Assembly: GCF_030268965.1 (NCBI RefSeq)
Contig: NZ_BSSE01000030.1
Location: 23,343 to 87,342, forward strand
Origin: Microtetraspora sp. NBRC 16547
GTDB lineage: Bacteria > Actinomycetota > Actinomycetes > Streptosporangiales > Streptosporangiaceae
DNA: 64,000 nucleotides
Reading direction: 5' to 3'
Positions 1 through 9,047 of this stretch are shown here, in pieces; position 1 is the stretch's first letter; the number at the start of each line of letters is the position of its first letter. Position numbers and translations under genes: made by a program. The notes beneath the pieces were generated by a model that did not search any database, had not been told where the DNA came from, and was given only the letters and a program-made list of their open reading frames with translations.

Positions 1-315
1 CACCTGATGGTGTGCCCGTACCGGCACGTCGCCGACTATGCCGATCTGGAGGAGGCGGAGACTGCCGAGCTGGCCGACTTCACCAAGCGGTCGTTGCAGG
101 CGCTGCGCAAGGCCAGCGGTGCGCAGGGGTTCAATGTCGGCATGAACCTGGGCCAGGTCGCCGGCGCGGGCATCGCCGCCCATCTGCACCAGCACGTGGT
201 GCCCCGGTGGGGCGGCGACACCAACTTCATGCCGGTCGTGGGGCACACCAAGGTCCTCCCGCAACTGCTGCGCGACACGCGGGACCTGCTCGCCGACGCC
301 TGGCCCACGCCCTGA
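1..315 (+). CDS. HIT-family nucleotide hydrolase/phosphorylase (3' part)
   Basis: The reading frame is open from base 1, so the gene begins upstream of the window; only about the last 104 residues are here. The histidine triad HLHQHVVPRW near the end is the HIT catalytic motif (HxHxHxx), whose middle histidine attacks the alpha phosphate of dinucleoside polyphosphates or AMP conjugates. The upstream N-G-M-N-x-G core also fits the HIT fold. In Mycobacterium the equivalent gene (Rv2613c, an Ap4A phosphorylase) lies just before the PIP synthase gene, and that PIM cluster also lies downstream here, so an Ap4A-type enzyme is the likely role. Substrate choice between Ap4A phosphorylase and hydrolase cannot be read from this fragment. 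Family assignment is firm; the start is not visible. Confidence 0.9.
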   Translation, partial: HLMVCPYRHVADYADLEEAETAELADFTKRSLQALRKASGAQGFNVGMNLGQVAGAGIAAHLHQHVVPRWGGDTNFMPVVGHTKVLPQLLRDTRDLLADAWPTP

Positions 316-331
316 CCCCGGCCGACTGACC

Positions 332-370
332 GATCCGCGCCCTCGATCCGTGCCCTCGATCCGCGCCCTC
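332..370. repeat. 13-bp tandem repeat, three copies
   Basis: GATCCGCGCCCTC is repeated three times head to tail (332-344, 345-357, 358-370; the middle copy has T for C at one place), followed by a decayed partial copy. It fills most of the gap between the convergent HIT and GHL10 genes. It has no obvious hairpin; it is probably a slippage product rather than a regulatory element. Confidence 0.8.
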
Positions 371-407
371 GGTTCGCGTTCCCACGCGGAGCGCCGGGGA
401 GGGGCGA

Positions 408-2030
408 TCAGGGGAGCGTGACCTTGACCTGGGCGGGGGCGCTCTCGTTGTTCAGCCGATCGAGGGCGGTGACGTAGTAGTCGCCGCTCTCCTCGGCCGT
501 GTATGAGAGGCGGTCGTCCGCGGAGACGACGGCCACCAGGTGGTGCGCGTCCACGGTCGTGCAGTCGGCGTTCTTGCCGGAGGCCCGGTAGACGGCGTAC
601 GCCCGGGCGCGGGAGGACGGAGACCACGTCAGCGTCCCGGCGGCGCTCTTCAGGCTCGCCGGTGCGGCCGGAGCCGTCGCGGGGAGGCCCTTGATCACCG
701 GAAGCAGGGCGGGCCGCGTGTAGTGGTTCTTGACGATGCGGTCCAGGACGCCCAGAGGGTTCGTGGCGAGACTGGCGGCGCTGAAGTAGACGTCGCCCTT
801 CACCTCGGGGTACTGGCGGTTCACGGTGAGGTGGGAGGGCATCTCGGCCGGTTTCGTCCAGGCGGGGGTGTCCTTGGTGCCGACGCGGTACAGCGCCTGG
901 CCGATGTAGAGATCGACGTCGCTGCCGCGCACCGCCTCGGCCCACCAGGGCACGAGCGCCTCGTAGTCCGCCACCGAGAACCCGCGGGGCCAGTAGAGCT
1001 GCGGGACGAGGTAGTCGACGGAACCCGCGCGGATCCACGCCTTCGCGTCCGCGTAGATCGCGTCATAGGCCGACATGCCCTTCGTGTCCGACCCCTTGGG
1101 GTCGTCCGACTTGTTGCGCCAGATGCCGAAGGGGCTGATCCCGAACTTCACGTACGGCTTCGTCTGGTGCACGGCCTTGGACACCTGCGCGACCAGCTTG
1201 TTGACGTTGTCCCGCCGCCAGTCGGCGAGCTTCACACCCTTGCCGTACGCCGCGTGCGCCGCGGCGTCGGCGAACCGCGTGCCGTTGCCGGGATACGGGT
1301 AGAAGTAGTCGTCGAAGTGGACCCCGTCCACGTCGTAGCGGCGCACCACGTCGGTCACGACCTTGGTCACCCAGTCGCGCACCTCGGGCAGGCCCGGGTT
1401 GTAGTAGAGCCGTCCCTCGTGCTTGACCGTCCACTCCGGGTGCACCCGCGCCGGATGCCCCTCCGGAAGCGCCGACACGTCCGTCGTGAACGCCGCGCGG
1501 TACGGATTGAACCACGCCTGGAACTCCAGACCGCGTTTGTGCGCCTCGGAGATCAGGAACGGCAGCGGATCCCAGCCCGGATCCTTGCCGGGAGTGCCGG
1601 TGAGGTACTGCGACCAGGGTTCGAGCGAGGACCGGTAGATCGCGTCGGATGCGGGCCTGACCTGGACGAACACCGCGTTGAGCCGGCGTTTGACGGCGTT
1701 GTCGAGTATCGCGGTGTACTCCGCCCGCTGCCGCGCCGGCGTGAGCCCCGTCCTCGACGGCCAGTCCGAGTTGTGCACCGTCGCGATCCACACCCCGCGG
1801 AGCTGCCGCTTGGGAAAGGAGCCGCTCGCCGTGCAGGTCTCGGCGGCCGCGGCCGTCCGCACCGTCGTCGGGGTCTTCGGAGCGGGCTGGGGCCCGAAGG
1901 CGTACGCCGCGCTCGCGCTGGCGGCGGCGACGACCAGGCTGGCCAGGAGCGGACCCCGCACCGACAGCACCCGCCCCGCCGTGCGGTCCTCATTGATCGC
2001 CCGCCCGCGGCGGCCCTCCCGATTCGCCAT
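408..2030 (-). CDS. Secreted family 10-like glycoside hydrolase (GHL10/DUF187, YngK-type)
   Basis: This is a 540-residue exported protein. After a basic N-terminus there is a hydrophobic stretch (about residues 28-45, ending ASAAYAF) that looks like a signal peptide or anchor, then a proline/threonine linker. The hydrolase domain starts near KRQLRGVWIATVHNSDWPS and runs through FQAWFNPYRAA, VDGVHFDDYFYP and a tryptophan-rich C-terminal part of the barrel, all typical of GHL10 (DUF187) proteins thought to cut cell-wall or other polysaccharides. Acidic residues in the HFDDYFYP segment are candidate catalytic residues. The last ~90 residues resemble a fibronectin type III module. It is transcribed against the HIT gene and has no coupled partner, so its substrate is open. 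The ATG start has no clear ribosome site; a start closer to the signal peptide is possible. Confidence 0.82.
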   Translation of the reverse strand: MANREGRRGRAINEDRTAGRVLSVRGPLLASLVVAAASASAAYAFGPQPAPKTPTTVRTAAAAETCTASGSFPKRQLRGVWIATVHNSDWPSRTGLTPARQRAEYTAILDNAVKRRLNAVFVQVRPASDAIYRSSLEPWSQYLTGTPGKDPGWDPLPFLISEAHKRGLEFQAWFNPYRAAFTTDVSALPEGHPARVHPEWTVKHEGRLYYNPGLPEVRDWVTKVVTDVVRRYDVDGVHFDDYFYPYPGNGTRFADAAAHAAYGKGVKLADWRRDNVNKLVAQVSKAVHQTKPYVKFGISPFGIWRNKSDDPKGSDTKGMSAYDAIYADAKAWIRAGSVDYLVPQLYWPRGFSVADYEALVPWWAEAVRGSDVDLYIGQALYRVGTKDTPAWTKPAEMPSHLTVNRQYPEVKGDVYFSAASLATNPLGVLDRIVKNHYTRPALLPVIKGLPATAPAAPASLKSAAGTLTWSPSSRARAYAVYRASGKNADCTTVDAHHLVAVVSADDRLSYTAEESGDYYVTALDRLNNESAPAQVKVTLP

Positions 2031-2150
2031 GGGTCATCAGTGTGGCATCGACGAACGGATGGTTTGGCCCGAAGCGGGAACCCGGGAAGGAAATTACCAG
2101 CGACCGCACCTATCGGCGGCCGGGCGCCGAGGTGCCCGGCCGCCGATGGA

Positions 2151-4283
2151 TCAGCGTTCGGCCGCGGCCGTGACCTTCTCCGCGAGGTGCGGCGGGAGCG
2201 GCTCGTAGCGCAGGAAGTCCCGATGGAACGTCCCCGTCCCGTGGGACATCGAGCGGAGATCGACGGCGTACCGTGTGATCTCCAGCTCGGGCACCTCGGC
2301 CTTGACCAGGGTGCGTCCCGAGCCGACCGGCTCGCTGCCGAGGACCCTGCCGCGGCGCGCGGACAGGTCCGACATGATGGCGCCCACGAACTCGTCGGAC
2401 ACCAGGACGGAGACCTCGTCGACCGGTTCGAGCAGCAGCGTGGGCACCTTGCCCGCCGCCTCCTTCAGCGCCAGTTGCCCGGCGATCTGGAACGCCATGT
2501 CGGAGGAGTCGACGGAGTGGGCCTTGCCGTCGTACAGCGTGACCCGGATGTCGACCACGGGGTATCCGGCCACCACCCCGCGCTCCATCTGCGCCCGGAC
2601 GCCCTTCTCCACGGACGGGATGAACTGGCGGGGGATCACACCCCCCACGATCTTGTCGACGAACTCCAGCCCGCCCCCGGAGGGCAGCGGCTCCACCTCG
2701 ATGTGGCAGATGGCGTACTGTCCGTGGCCGCCGGTCTGCTTGACGTTCCGGCCCATGCTCTGGGCCCGGCCGCCGAACGTCTCCCGGAGCGGCACCCGGA
2801 GGGGCACCCGCTCCACATCCACACCGTGCCGCCTGGCCATCCGGTCCAGCAGCACGTCGGCGTGCGCCTCGCCCATGCACCAGAGCACGAGTTGGCGGGT
2901 CTCGGCATTGTTCTCCAGGCGGAGGGTCGGATCCTCGGCCACCAGGCGGGACAGCGCCTGGCTGAGCTTGTCCTCGTCCGCCTTGGATCTCGCCCTGATC
3001 GCGACCGGCAGCAGCGGATCGGGCATCTCCCAGGCCTTCATCAGCAGCGGCCGGTCCTTGTCCGACAGCGTGTCGCCGGTCTCGGCCCTGGACAGCTTGG
3101 CGATCGCGCAGATGTCCCCGGCCACGCACTTGGCGACCGGGCGCTGCGCCTTCCCGAGAGGCGAGCCGAGGCCGCCGACGCGCTCGTCCACGTCGTGGTC
3201 CTCGTGCCCGCGGTCGGAGAGGCCGTGTCCGGACACGTGGACGAGCATGTCCGGGCGCAGCGTCCCGGAGAAGACCCGGACCAGGCTGATCCGCCCGACG
3301 TACGGGTCGCTCGTTGTCTTGACGACCTCAGCCACCAGCGGGCCGTCAGGGTCGCCGGTGATGTCCGTCACGGGCCGGCCCCCGATCGTGGTGATCTCGG
3401 GCAGCGGGTGCTCCAGTGGCGAGGGGAACCCCTGCGTGATGATCTCCAGGAGCTCCAGCATGCCGGTCCCCGGCGCGGTCGCCAGCACTGGGTGGAAGCT
3501 GCCCCGTGCGACGGCCTTCTCCAGGTCGTCGATGAGGATCTTGGTGTCGATGGACTCCCCGGAGAGGTAGCGGTCCATCAGGGACTCGTCCTCGCTCTCC
3601 TGGATGATCCCCTCGATCAGATCGCCGCGGTACTGCTCGATCAGCCCGAGCTGCTCCTGGTCCGGCTCCCGCTCGGTACGGCCGCCGCCCGAGTAGTCGA
3701 GGAACCGCTGGGACAGCAGCCCGAGCAGCCCCCTGCCGTCGACGGGCAGGTACAGCGGGGCGACGCCGTCTCCGAAAGCGCCCTGGCAGGCCGCGAGCAC
3801 CTCGTCGAAGTTGGCCCGATGGTGGTCGATCTTGGTGATGACCACCGCGCGGGGCATGCCGACCAGCCCGCACTCCTCCCAGAGCATCCGCGTGACCCCG
3901 TCCACGCCGTCGACCGCCGAGACGACGAAGAGCGCCGCGTCGGCGCCGCGCAGCCCGGCCCGGAGGTCGCCGACGAAGTCGGCGTATCCGGGCGTGTCCA
4001 GTAGATTGATCTTGATGCCGTTGTGCATCAGTGGGGCGAGGGAGAGGTTTACCGAGCGCTGCTGGCGCACCTCCACCTCGTCGAAATCGCTGACCGTGCT
4101 GCCCTCCTCGACCCGGCCAGCACGTGCGATGGTGCCCGTCGCCGCCAGTAGCGCCTCGACCAGCGTGGTCTTGCCGGCTCCGGAATGGCCGACCAGCACG
4201 ACATTGCGCACCGTGTCCGGCCGATCGGCCGAGGGTGCCCTGCCCGCGGCCCCTGTTGGGCCGCCGTTCGCCTTCTCCGCCAC
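2151..4283 (-). CDS. fusA2: Elongation factor G-like protein (EF-G2)
   Basis: A 710-residue translational GTPase of EF-G layout: G domain first, then domains II-V. Visible motifs are G1 GHSGAGKT (residues 32-39), G3 DTPGY near residue 96 and G4 TKID, where canonical EF-G has NKxD. That change, together with a protein distinct from the rpsL-rpsG-fusA copy, marks it as the EF-G2 paralogue (Rv0120c type). Studied mycobacterial EF-G2 binds nucleotide but does not show normal ribosome-stimulated GTPase activity, so it should not be read as the housekeeping factor. Start is GTG behind a good GGGAGG site. It is divergent from the PIP synthase gene and stands alone. Function remains uncertain. Confidence 0.88.
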   Translation of the reverse strand: MAEKANGGPTGAAGRAPSADRPDTVRNVVLVGHSGAGKTTLVEALLAATGTIARAGRVEEGSTVSDFDEVEVRQQRSVNLSLAPLMHNGIKINLLDTPGYADFVGDLRAGLRGADAALFVVSAVDGVDGVTRMLWEECGLVGMPRAVVITKIDHHRANFDEVLAACQGAFGDGVAPLYLPVDGRGLLGLLSQRFLDYSGGGRTEREPDQEQLGLIEQYRGDLIEGIIQESEDESLMDRYLSGESIDTKILIDDLEKAVARGSFHPVLATAPGTGMLELLEIITQGFPSPLEHPLPEITTIGGRPVTDITGDPDGPLVAEVVKTTSDPYVGRISLVRVFSGTLRPDMLVHVSGHGLSDRGHEDHDVDERVGGLGSPLGKAQRPVAKCVAGDICAIAKLSRAETGDTLSDKDRPLLMKAWEMPDPLLPVAIRARSKADEDKLSQALSRLVAEDPTLRLENNAETRQLVLWCMGEAHADVLLDRMARRHGVDVERVPLRVPLRETFGGRAQSMGRNVKQTGGHGQYAICHIEVEPLPSGGGLEFVDKIVGGVIPRQFIPSVEKGVRAQMERGVVAGYPVVDIRVTLYDGKAHSVDSSDMAFQIAGQLALKEAAGKVPTLLLEPVDEVSVLVSDEFVGAIMSDLSARRGRVLGSEPVGSGRTLVKAEVPELEITRYAVDLRSMSHGTGTFHRDFLRYEPLPPHLAEKVTAAAER

Positions 4284-4545
4284 TTCGCCTCCCGGATCTG
4301 CGAGCGGCCGGGGGCGCCGGCCGCTCTGCCGTCGCTGCGCGCGCCCCTTGGGGTCGGCGGGTCCCTCGCCTCAGGTCGTGTCCCTCGTGGAGCCGCCGGG
4401 CGAGGACGGGCCGACCGTCCTCCCCGCCGGGAATCCCAGGCGCGTGTTCTTCACCTTTTACCCATGTGGCGCAGATCACAAGACCTTTCGGCGGAATGGG
4501 CTTGCTCGCCTCACCAGGCGTTCCATGGCCTACGATCGGAGCGCG

Positions 4546-5154
4546 ATGCTGAACGTCCTGCGCCCCGCCGTGACCCGAGTGCTGACCCCCCTGGGGCGGG
4601 TGCTCGCCCGCCACGGGATCTCTCCCGATGTCGTCACCGCCGTCGGCACCCTCGGAGTGGTGGCCGCGGCGCTGATCCTCTTTCCCATGGGCCACCTCTT
4701 CTGGGGGGCTGTCGCGATCACTGTCTTCGTCCTCGCCGACCTGCTCGATGGCGTGCTCGCCCGGATGAGCGGCGGCACGGGCAGCAAGTGGGGCGCCTTC
4801 CTGGACTCGACGCTCGACCGGCTCGGCGACGCCGCCGTCTTCTCCGGGCTCATCCTCCACTTCATCCTCGAGGACGAGCCCGAGATCGTCCTCGCGGGCG
4901 TAGCGCTCTTCTGCCTCGTCGCGGGAGCATTGGTGTCATACGCCAAGGCCCGGGCGGAAGGGCTCGGGATGACCGCGAACGTCGGCATAGCCGAGCGGGG
5001 GGAGCGGATCGCCGTCGTGCTCGTGGCGACCGGCCTCTCGGGCCTGGGCGTGCCGTACATCCTGGCGATCGGGTTGTGGCTGCTCGCGGGGGCGAGCGCG
5101 GTCACGGTCGTCCAGCGGATGGTCCACGTCTACCGACAGGCGGTGGTCAGGTGA
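4546..5154 (+). CDS. pgsA: Phosphatidylinositol phosphate synthase (CDP-alcohol phosphatidyltransferase)
   Basis: A 202-residue integral membrane enzyme with about six transmembrane helices. The CDP-alcohol phosphotransferase signature is complete: DLLDGVLAR, nine residues, then GAFLDSTLD, giving the metal-binding aspartates and the catalytic last aspartate. In actinobacteria this member joins CDP-diacylglycerol to inositol 1-phosphate to make phosphatidylinositol phosphate, the first lipid of PIM synthesis; the PatA and PimA genes that follow, each overlapping by 4 bases, support that reading over phosphatidylglycerol phosphate synthase. I chose ATG 4546 because GGAG sits four bases upstream; ATG 4525 in the same frame would add seven residues. 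FPMGHLFWGA closely resembles mycobacterial PgsA1. Confidence 0.9.
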   Translation: MLNVLRPAVTRVLTPLGRVLARHGISPDVVTAVGTLGVVAAALILFPMGHLFWGAVAITVFVLADLLDGVLARMSGGTGSKWGAFLDSTLDRLGDAAVFSGLILHFILEDEPEIVLAGVALFCLVAGALVSYAKARAEGLGMTANVGIAERGERIAVVLVATGLSGLGVPYILAIGLWLLAGASAVTVVQRMVHVYRQAVVR

Positions 5155-6083
5155 AGCGCCCCCACGGGCGTCTACCCGTTGCCGATCGGATCGTCGCCGC
5201 GAGCTACTCCGCGGGCTGGGCGGTGGTGCGCCACCTCCCCGAGAGCGTGGCCGGATGGATCTTCCGGTCCATCGCCGACGTGATGTGGCGCAGGCAGGGC
5301 AAGTCCGTGCGCCGGCTGGAGTCCAACCTGTCCCGGGTCATCGGGGCCGACGCGGCGGGCCCCTCCGTGCGCGAGCTCAGCCGGGCGGGCCTGCGCTCCT
5401 ACTTCCGCTACTGGGCCGAGGCGTTCCGCCTCCCGTCGATGAGCCGCGAGCGGATCCTCGGCGGCATGCGCGCCAGCGGCGAGCAGGCGATCTTCGACAA
5501 CCTCGCCAGGGGCCGCGGCGTTGTGCTCGCCCTGCCCCACATGGGCAACTGGGACGTCGCCGGGGCCTGGCTGGTGCACAAGGGCCACCCCTTCACGACC
5601 GTGGCCGAGCGGCTCAAGCCCGAGTCGCTGTTCGAGCGCTTCCTCGCCTACCGCCAGAGCCTCGGCATGGAGGTGCTGCCGCTGACCGGCAAGGATGGCG
5701 GCAGCGGCATGGCGTTCGGCACGCTCGCCCAGCGGCTGCGGGCGGGGCGACCGGTCTGCCTGCCCGCCGACCGCGACCTGACCGCCTCCGGGGTGGAGGT
5801 CGAGTTCTTCGGCGCCCGAACCCGCATGGTCGCCGGACCGGCCCTCCTCGCCGTCCAGACGGGGGCGGCGCTGCTGCCCGCCGTCCTGTGGTTCGACGGG
5901 CCCGACTGGGGGTTGCGCATCCACGAGGAGATCCCGGTCCCCGAGGAGGGCACGCGCCGGGAGAAGGTCGCCGTGATGACGCAGAGCATGGCCGCCGTCT
6001 TCGAGAAGGGCATCGCGGAGCACCCGGAGGACTGGCACATGCTCCAGCGGCTGTGGCTGGACGACCTGGAGCCGCGGGGATGA
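5151..6083 (+). CDS. patA: Phosphatidylinositol mannoside acyltransferase (PatA-type)
   Basis: A 310-residue member of the LpxL/HtrB lysophospholipid acyltransferase superfamily. The catalytic HX4D motif is HMGNWD (His130, Asp135), followed by the ADRDLTASGVEVEFFG segment seen in mycobacterial PatA. PatA moves a palmitoyl chain from acyl-CoA to the mannose of PIM1/PIM2 on the inner face of the membrane. The start is GTG, overlapping the pgsA stop in a GTGA, and its own stop overlaps the pimA ATG, so the three proteins are probably made in fixed ratio. The LpxL-family name 'lipid A acyltransferase' would be misleading in a Gram-positive. Confidence 0.92.
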   Translation: MKRPHGRLPVADRIVAASYSAGWAVVRHLPESVAGWIFRSIADVMWRRQGKSVRRLESNLSRVIGADAAGPSVRELSRAGLRSYFRYWAEAFRLPSMSRERILGGMRASGEQAIFDNLARGRGVVLALPHMGNWDVAGAWLVHKGHPFTTVAERLKPESLFERFLAYRQSLGMEVLPLTGKDGGSGMAFGTLAQRLRAGRPVCLPADRDLTASGVEVEFFGARTRMVAGPALLAVQTGAALLPAVLWFDGPDWGLRIHEEIPVPEEGTRREKVAVMTQSMAAVFEKGIAEHPEDWHMLQRLWLDDLEPRG

Positions 6084-7213
6084 GGATCGGCATCGTCTGC
6101 CCGTACACCTGGGAGGTCCCCGGTGGCGTCCAGGCCCATGTCCGCGACCTCGCCGAGGCCCTCATCGCCGACGGCCACTACGTCTCGGTGATCGCCCCGG
6201 CGGGCGAGGACGCCCCTCTGGAGCAGTACGTCGTGTCGGCAGGCCGCGCGGTGCCCGTGCCGTACAACGGGTCGGTCGCGCGGCTCGCGTTCGGTTTCCT
6301 GTCGGCGGGCCGGGTGCGCAAGTGGATCCGCGAGGGCCGGTTCGACGTGCTGCACGTGCACGAACCGGCGGTGCCGTCCCTCGGCCTGATCGCCTGCTGG
6401 GTCGCGCGCGGCCCGATCGTCGCGACGTTCCATGCCTCCTACGAGCGGTCCCGCGCCATGTCGGTGGCCGCGCCGATGCTGCAGAGCGCCCTGGAGAAGA
6501 TCACCGGGAGGATCGCGGTCTCCGACGCGGCGCGCAAGACGCTGGTCGAGCACCTCGGCGGCGACGCCGTGCTCATCCCCAACGGCGTCACGGTCGCCCG
6601 GTACACCGACGCCGAGCCGCTGCCCGGGTGGGGGCCGGACGGCGGTGTCGTCGGCTTCCTCGGCCGGATGGACGAGCCACGCAAGGGACTGCCCGTCCTG
6701 CTGTCCGCCTTCGAGATCCTCGCGGAGGACCGGCCGGGCCTCCGGCTGCTGATCGCCGGCCCCGGCGACGCGGCCGACGTGCTGGAGCGCGTGCCCAAGC
6801 GGTTCCACGACCGGGTGAGGCTGCTCGGCATGGTCAGCGAGGCCGACAAGGTGCGCGCCTACCACTCGGTCGACGTCTTCTGCGCGCCCAACCTCGGCGG
6901 TGAGAGCTTCGGCATCGTGCTCACCGAGGCCATGTCGGCGGGAGCGCCCATCCTGGCCAGCGACATCCCGGCGTTCCGGCGGGTGCTCGGGGACGGCCAG
7001 GCCGGCGCGCTGTTCGAGACCGGCAACCCCGAGGCCCTGGCCGAGGAGGCCGCCCGGCTGCTCGACGATCCCGCGCTCCGCGCCAAGCTGTCCGACGAAG
7101 CCCGGCACGCGGTGCGCAAGTACGACTGGTCCACCGTCGCCCGCGACGTGTTGCGCGTCTACGAGACCGTGACCGACGCGGCCGCCGGTGTCGTGGAGGA
7201 CGACGCCCCGTGA
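6080..7213 (+). CDS. pimA: Phosphatidyl-myo-inositol mannosyltransferase PimA (GT4)
   Basis: A 377-residue GT-B enzyme that moves the first mannose from GDP-mannose to phosphatidylinositol at the cytoplasmic face. Residues known from Mycobacterium smegmatis PimA are present at the same or nearly the same numbers: the GGVQAH loop (Gly15-Gly16), His118 in ATFHAS, Arg196 and Lys202 in GRMDEPRKG, and the EX7E element ESFGIVLTE (first Glu near 275). The ATG overlaps the end of patA by four bases and the gene's stop overlaps the next GTG. This close match makes the function one of the surest in the window. Confidence 0.95.
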   Translation: MRIGIVCPYTWEVPGGVQAHVRDLAEALIADGHYVSVIAPAGEDAPLEQYVVSAGRAVPVPYNGSVARLAFGFLSAGRVRKWIREGRFDVLHVHEPAVPSLGLIACWVARGPIVATFHASYERSRAMSVAAPMLQSALEKITGRIAVSDAARKTLVEHLGGDAVLIPNGVTVARYTDAEPLPGWGPDGGVVGFLGRMDEPRKGLPVLLSAFEILAEDRPGLRLLIAGPGDAADVLERVPKRFHDRVRLLGMVSEADKVRAYHSVDVFCAPNLGGESFGIVLTEAMSAGAPILASDIPAFRRVLGDGQAGALFETGNPEALAEEAARLLDDPALRAKLSDEARHAVRKYDWSTVARDVLRVYETVTDAAAGVVEDDAP

Positions 7214-7752
7214 CGACCACCGTCCTGATCCTGGTCGTGGGCGTGCTCGTCGTGCTCACGGCCGTCTACATCTCCTGGCGGGCCGGCCGGCTCGACCGGT
7301 TGCACATCCGGCTGGAGACGGCGCACGCCGCGCTGGACGCGTCCCTCCTGCGGCGGGCCGCGGTCTGCCTGGAGCTCGCCGGGTCGCGCCTCCTCGACCC
7401 CGCGACCTCGCTCGTGCTCGCGGCCTCCGCCCATGAGGCCCGTACGGCCGGGCCGGATGAGCGCGAACACGCCGAGAGCGATCTGTCCGGGACGCTGCGC
7501 GCGGTCGTGGACCAGGAGCGGTTCCGGGAGAAGCTGGCCGAGCATCCGGCCGGGCCCGCGCTGCTGGAGGAGCTCGACGCCGCGGTCGCGAAGGTCGTCT
7601 ACTCCCGGCGCTTCTACAACAACGCCGTCGACGTCACCCGTACGGCGCAACGCCGCTGGCTGGCGCGGTCACTGAGATTGGCCGGGCACACCGAATATCC
7701 TCGGTTCTTCGAGATCGACGACGCGCCACCGGCGGCTTTCGCTGCGGAATAG
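7210..7752 (+). CDS. Small membrane protein, weakly LemA-like, coupled to pimA
   Basis: A 180-residue protein with one N-terminal transmembrane helix (about residues 4-22, VLILVVGVLVVLTAVYISW) followed by a long helical cytoplasmic or external part. The order of an N-terminal membrane helix, a helical segment beginning LDRLHIRLETAHAALDASL, and a late RRFYNNAVD element ending in a YPRFFEID tail recalls LemA proteins, but identity looks low and I would not name it LemA. It starts at GTG within the pimA stop (GTGA), so it is the last gene of the PIM operon. No catalytic motif is visible. The tight coupling suggests a part in PIM synthesis or membrane organisation, which is inference only. Confidence 0.7.
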   Translation: MTTTVLILVVGVLVVLTAVYISWRAGRLDRLHIRLETAHAALDASLLRRAAVCLELAGSRLLDPATSLVLAASAHEARTAGPDEREHAESDLSGTLRAVVDQERFREKLAEHPAGPALLEELDAAVAKVVYSRRFYNNAVDVTRTAQRRWLARSLRLAGHTEYPRFFEIDDAPPAAFAAE

Positions 7753-7758
7753 TCGGTT

Positions 7759-7785
7759 TTGACCGTTCCAAGAGGGATCTACTGT
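7759..7785 (+). promoter_or_regulatory. Candidate promoter for the DUF3048 lipoprotein gene
   Basis: TTGACC (7759-7764) and TACTGT (7780-7785) stand 15 bases apart, about 100 bases before the GTG start. The spacing is shorter than the ideal 17, so the -10 is more credible than the pair. Confidence 0.4.
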
Positions 7786-7883
7786 CTGACGCCGGTAAGC
7801 TCGTTGCCATTTCGCGGCGCGAGCCGGTGCGGGCGCGGCATTTCCTGCCGGTTCGGCCGGTTCTCCAAGGGAGGAGCTGAGGG

Positions 7884-8888
7884 GTGCGGGCGCAACGGGT
7901 GATCGGTGTCACGCTTGGTCTGGGGGCGGTCCTCGCCGGGGCGGCGTGCTCCTCCGACGGCGACGCCCCGCCCGCGCAGCCGCAGGCCGCGGTCGCCTCT
8001 CCGTCTCCCACCCCGCCGCCCGAGCACCCGTTCACCGGTCTCCCCGTGGCCCAGCGCCGTCCGGTGCTCGCCGTGAAGATCGAGAACACCTCGGCGGGGA
8101 AGCCCCAGATGGGCGTGCGCAGCGCCGACATCGTCTACGTCGAGCAGGTCGAGGGCGGGCTGACCCGCCTCATGGCGATCTTCTCGTCCAAGGTGCCGGC
8201 CGAGGTGGGGCCCGTCCGCAGCGCCCGCATCTCCGACCTGCACATCCTGCCGCAGTTCGGCAAGCCCGCCCTGTCGTACTCCGGCGTCCAGACCAAGATG
8301 ATCCCGTACGTGCAGAAGGCGTCGCTGTTCGACGTCTCCGACAGCAGCGCGCCCGGCGCCTACTTCCGGGCGCAGGGCAGGTACGCGCCGTACAACCTGT
8401 TCGCGACCCCCAAGAAGCTGCTCGCCAAGGCCTCCCAGGCCAGCAAGGCCGACGACATCGGCTTCGTGTTCTCCGACGAGCCCCCGGCGGGAGGCGTCCC
8501 GAAGGAGAAGGTCCAGGTGCGCTACCCCGCGGCGCGCTTCGAGTTCGCCTGGTCGGAGGCCCACAAGCGCTGGCTGGTCAGCCAGGACGGCAAGAAGGAC
8601 GTGGCGGCCGAGGGCGGCCAGCAGGGCGCGCCGACGATCGTGGTGCAGTGGGTCAAGACCGACAGGTCGGAGTTCCACGACTTCACCGGCAGCTACACGC
8701 CCATGGTCCACACCGTGGGCAAGGGCACGGGCGTCGTCCTGCGGGACGGCATGGCCTACAAGGTCAAGTGGGAGCGCCCCTCGGAGGAGGAGGGCACCAC
8801 CTACACCATGGCCGACGGCTCACCGATGCCGTTCGCCCGCGGCCAGGTCTGGGTCGTCCTCGCCTCGCGCAAGCCCGTCGCCCCCTGA
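7884..8888 (+). CDS. DUF3048 domain lipoprotein (YerB-like)
   Basis: A 334-residue protein with a lipoprotein signal: a hydrophobic run GVTLGLGAVLAGAAC ending in a lipobox with Cys at about residue 22, then a flexible proline-rich spacer. The mature part is a DUF3048 protein, beginning near HPFTGLPVAQRRPVLAVKIE and including ADIVYVEQVEGGLTRLMAIF and the GPVRSARISD strand. These proteins (YerB in Bacillus) sit on the outer face of the membrane; no enzymatic role is established. The GTG start follows GGGAGGAG. It lies alone between the PIM operon and pdxS. Confidence 0.88.
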   Translation: MRAQRVIGVTLGLGAVLAGAACSSDGDAPPAQPQAAVASPSPTPPPEHPFTGLPVAQRRPVLAVKIENTSAGKPQMGVRSADIVYVEQVEGGLTRLMAIFSSKVPAEVGPVRSARISDLHILPQFGKPALSYSGVQTKMIPYVQKASLFDVSDSSAPGAYFRAQGRYAPYNLFATPKKLLAKASQASKADDIGFVFSDEPPAGGVPKEKVQVRYPAARFEFAWSEAHKRWLVSQDGKKDVAAEGGQQGAPTIVVQWVKTDRSEFHDFTGSYTPMVHTVGKGTGVVLRDGMAYKVKWERPSEEEGTTYTMADGSPMPFARGQVWVVLASRKPVAP

Positions 8889-9047
8889 CAGCCGGTACGC
8901 GGCGGCGGGGACGGGCGGGCCGCCCAAGGGTGTGGGCGGGGCGTACAAAAGGAACAGGTAACCCTTACAGGATGGCGCGTCGGGCCAAGGTTCGGTCAGG
9001 ACCTAACATGGAGGGGATTCCATTGGTCCGCCTCGTGAGGTAGCAAC

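Noticed and set aside
332..370. CRISPR-like repeats
   Set aside because: Repeats are 13 bp head to tail without spacers; the 15-bp repeats at 61210 likewise.
540..4004. A 1,154-codon open frame on the plus strand
   Set aside because: It is the reverse-frame shadow of the GHL10 and EF-G2 genes, rich in Arg/Gly/Ala/Val, with no domain; GC-rich codon bias keeps such frames open.
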